Source of the DNA: DATFWC01 sp045801465
GTDB lineage: Bacteria; Pseudomonadota; Alphaproteobacteria; Rhizobiales; Xanthobacteraceae
Reading direction: 5' to 3'
Length of the DNA: 30,060 nt
Assembly: GCA_045801465.1 (NCBI GenBank)
Contig: JBJMSU010000122.1
Span: 1 to 30,060 of the forward strand
Part shown: positions 29,993-30,060 of the stretch, piece by piece
Position numbering within the stretch: the stretch's first letter is position 1
How the letters are laid out: the number at the start of each line of letters is the position of its first letter
Program-made: the position numbers and the translations under genes
Notes under the pieces: model-generated
Database searches by the model: none
What the model was told of the DNA's origin: nothing
What the model saw: the letters and a program-made list of their open reading frames with translations, nothing else

Positions 29993-30060
29993 TCACTTCT
30001 TGACGGCGAGCGCCGCCGCTTGAGCTGTCCAATCGTCGCGGCCGATGCGGCCGCCGAGCG
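29993..30060 (-). CDS. C-terminal end of the gene upstream of nuoG (partial)
   Basis: The minus-strand frame is open from the window edge to TGA (29993-29995). The visible tail reads GRIGRDDWTAQAAALAVKK. This resembles the end of helix-hairpin-helix proteins, or of C-terminally extended NuoE, found in rhizobial nuo operons, which end in a G-R-I-x-R-E/D-x-W-x-x-Q-A pattern. It does not look like the end of NuoF. Only 22 codons are visible, so the call is tentative. The gap to nuoG is 73 bp. Confidence 0.5.
   Translation of the reverse strand, partial: LGGRIGRDDWTAQAAALAVKK

Noticed and set aside
27784..30003. Long plus-strand open frame opposite nuoG (about 740 codons)
   Set aside because: An antisense shadow of nuoG with low-complexity Arg/Ala/Gly/His composition; the minus strand carries all NuoG motifs.

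Overview
The window looks like a chromosomal segment of an alphaproteobacterium of the order Hyphomicrobiales (Rhizobiales), probably close to Bradyrhizobium/Rhodopseudomonas/Pseudolabrys. The reasons are GC-rich coding, the gene order nuo - birA - RNase J - mce - DUF1467 - proS - lolC - lolD - dnaE, the short bacterial-type ProRS, DUF3551 proteins, GTTC-N7-GTTC type LexA boxes, and several families of short intergenic palindromes of the kind common in this order. The genus call is an inference.

Layout. 1-287: the end of a plus-strand TetR-family regulator and a REP-like palindrome that holds the stop codons of both this gene and the convergent dnaE. 285-3722 (-): dnaE. 3723-4260: leader region of dnaE with a 32-codon membrane-protein gene preceded by a good promoter that is covered by two LexA boxes. 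4261-9726 (-): an accessory block with a trypsin-like serine protease, a remnant of an HExxH metalloprotease, a secreted L,D-transpeptidase and a large secreted haem peroxidase of the peroxidase/cyclooxygenase superfamily. 9953-10792 (+): an EamA-type transporter. 10884-12010 (+): four tandem DUF3551 genes. 12020-15410 (-): lolD, lolC and proS. 15411-16295: no protein gene is seen, but it has three intrinsic terminators in both orientations that point to small RNAs, plus palindromic repeats. 16296-18848 (-): DUF1467 protein, methylmalonyl-CoA epimerase and RNase J. 18845-29919 (-): birA and the distal part of the complex I operon (nuoG, H, I, J, K, L, M, N), interrupted by two small unassigned genes and one REP element. 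29993-30060 (-): the last codons of the gene upstream of nuoG.

How it works together. Most genes are on the minus strand and read as one tightly packed housekeeping series: nuoG-N encode the iron-sulfur/peripheral subunits G and I and the membrane subunits H, J, K, L, M and N of NADH:quinone oxidoreductase, with stop/start overlaps at nuoL/nuoM, nuoN/birA and birA/rnj. The block between lolD and dnaE is the variable part; its products are mostly exported and concern the envelope (L,D-transpeptidase, haem peroxidase, DUF3551 proteins).

The most notable signal is the SOS-type control region at 4057-4099 in front of the 32-residue membrane protein. It matches, in size, topology and control, the LexA-regulated division inhibitor SidA described in Caulobacter; this is a parallel in architecture, not a demonstrated homology. 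Second are the probable small RNAs at 15.7-16.2 kb. No CRISPR array, rRNA, intact tRNA, transposase or phage gene was seen.
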